Positions 63,906-64,000 of a stretch of 64,000 bases of DNA are shown here, one piece after another. Position numbers and translations under genes: made by a program. The notes beneath the pieces are model-generated. The model was not told the origin of the DNA and did no database searches. It saw only the letters and a program-made list of their open reading frames with translations. Source of the stretch: Exiguobacterium sp. KRL4 (GTDB lineage Bacteria > Bacillota > Bacilli > Exiguobacteriales > Exiguobacteriaceae); the NCBI RefSeq assembly GCF_001870785.1, contig NZ_MOLV01000001.1, positions 206,916-270,915 on the forward strand. The letters are read 5' to 3'. Numbering within the stretch: the stretch's first letter is position 1; each line of letters begins with the position of its first letter.

Positions 63906-63998
63906 CTGACTCATAAGTCAGGCCAAAATCAATCCTTGTGACGGACGGTTCGACATCCTCACTTTCCATGGGCGGAAGGTAAGCCCATAGATGTCAAC
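63906..63998 (+). other. Two hairpins at the window edge, possible structured RNA or element end
   Basis: CTGACT-CATA-AGTCAG (63906-63921) is followed by a nested structure in which GTT-c-GACATC (63948-63957) pairs with GATGTCAAC (63990-63998) and ATGGGC (63968-63973) pairs with GCCCAT (63983-63988). The window ends two bases later, so the context is lost. It could be a structured RNA or leader, or the end of a mobile element; I cannot decide. Confidence 0.45.
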
Positions 63999-64000
63999 TT

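Overview
The window looks like a chromosomal segment of a low-to-moderate GC Gram-positive of the order Bacillales, most probably Exiguobacterium. This rests on Bacillus-like gene order (gcvPB-yqhL-lipM-mntR-yqhQ-aroQ-pepQ-efp-accBC-nusB-folD-xseAB-ispA-dxs-yqxC-argR-recN-spo0A-bkd), on strong AGGAGG-type ribosome sites with frequent TTG and GTG starts, and on the clean absence of the sporulation genes that sit inside this block in Bacillus. The genus name is an inference from memory, not a database result. I saw no rRNA, tRNA, CRISPR array or complete insertion sequence.

Layout. 1-7.2 kb: end of the glycine cleavage operon, a rhodanese, the lipoyl-relay enzyme LipM, MntR, an extra phosphoribosyltransferase, YqhP/YqhQ, AroQ, PepQ, EF-P. 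7.3-18.9 kb: a long run of housekeeping genes for fatty acid synthesis (accBC), transcription (nusB), one-carbon metabolism (folD), DNA repair (xseAB, recN), isoprenoids (ispA, dxs), rRNA methylation (yqxC), arginine control (argR) and spo0A. 18.95-19.67 kb: a stand-alone noncoding transcription unit of about 680 nt with its own promoter, terminator and many hairpins. 20-29.7 kb: sigma-54-controlled branched-chain keto acid degradation (bkdR, ptb-bcd-buk-lpdV-bkdAA-bkdAB-bkdB). 29.7-36.7 kb: trpEGDCFBA behind two tandem tryptophan T-boxes. 36.7-46.8 kb: a MecA-like PBP, an M23 peptidase, a lipid kinase, an amino acid/sodium symporter, an ABC-F protein with an attenuating leader peptide, YpuA, and tenA behind a TPP riboswitch. 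46.8-58.8 kb: Spo0M, a methyltransferase, BrxB, an arginine-type ABC transporter (artPQR), a YpgQ-like HD hydrolase, a ZIP transporter, FadH, PpaC, a glucosaminidase, an aromatic-acid exporter, PepT, and two very small genes. 59-64 kb: RNase Z, an unknown membrane protein, and a probable cobalamin ECF transporter cluster.

How the parts fit. LipM supplies lipoyl groups to E2 proteins such as BkdB, whose LpdV partner is encoded beside it. The bkd genes turn valine, leucine and isoleucine into branched acyl-CoAs, which can prime the fatty acid synthesis that accBC feeds. Control is varied: sigma-54 with an enhancer site for bkd, tRNA-sensing leaders for trp, a metabolite riboswitch for tenA, ribosome-stalling attenuation for the ABC-F gene, and likely FapR, CcpA and CodY sites at accBC and artPQR.

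Most interesting. (1) The large structured RNA next to spo0A, with a decanucleotide repeat array; its place beside dxs/recN recalls OLE RNA, but no oapA-like gene is beside it and its identity is open. (2) A 321-residue double ABC protein in the ECF cluster whose two halves carry complementary sets of motifs, so that only one ATP site can form. (3) A 59-residue gene resembling sigma-factor region 3 alone. (4) The leader-peptide attenuator on the ABC-F gene.
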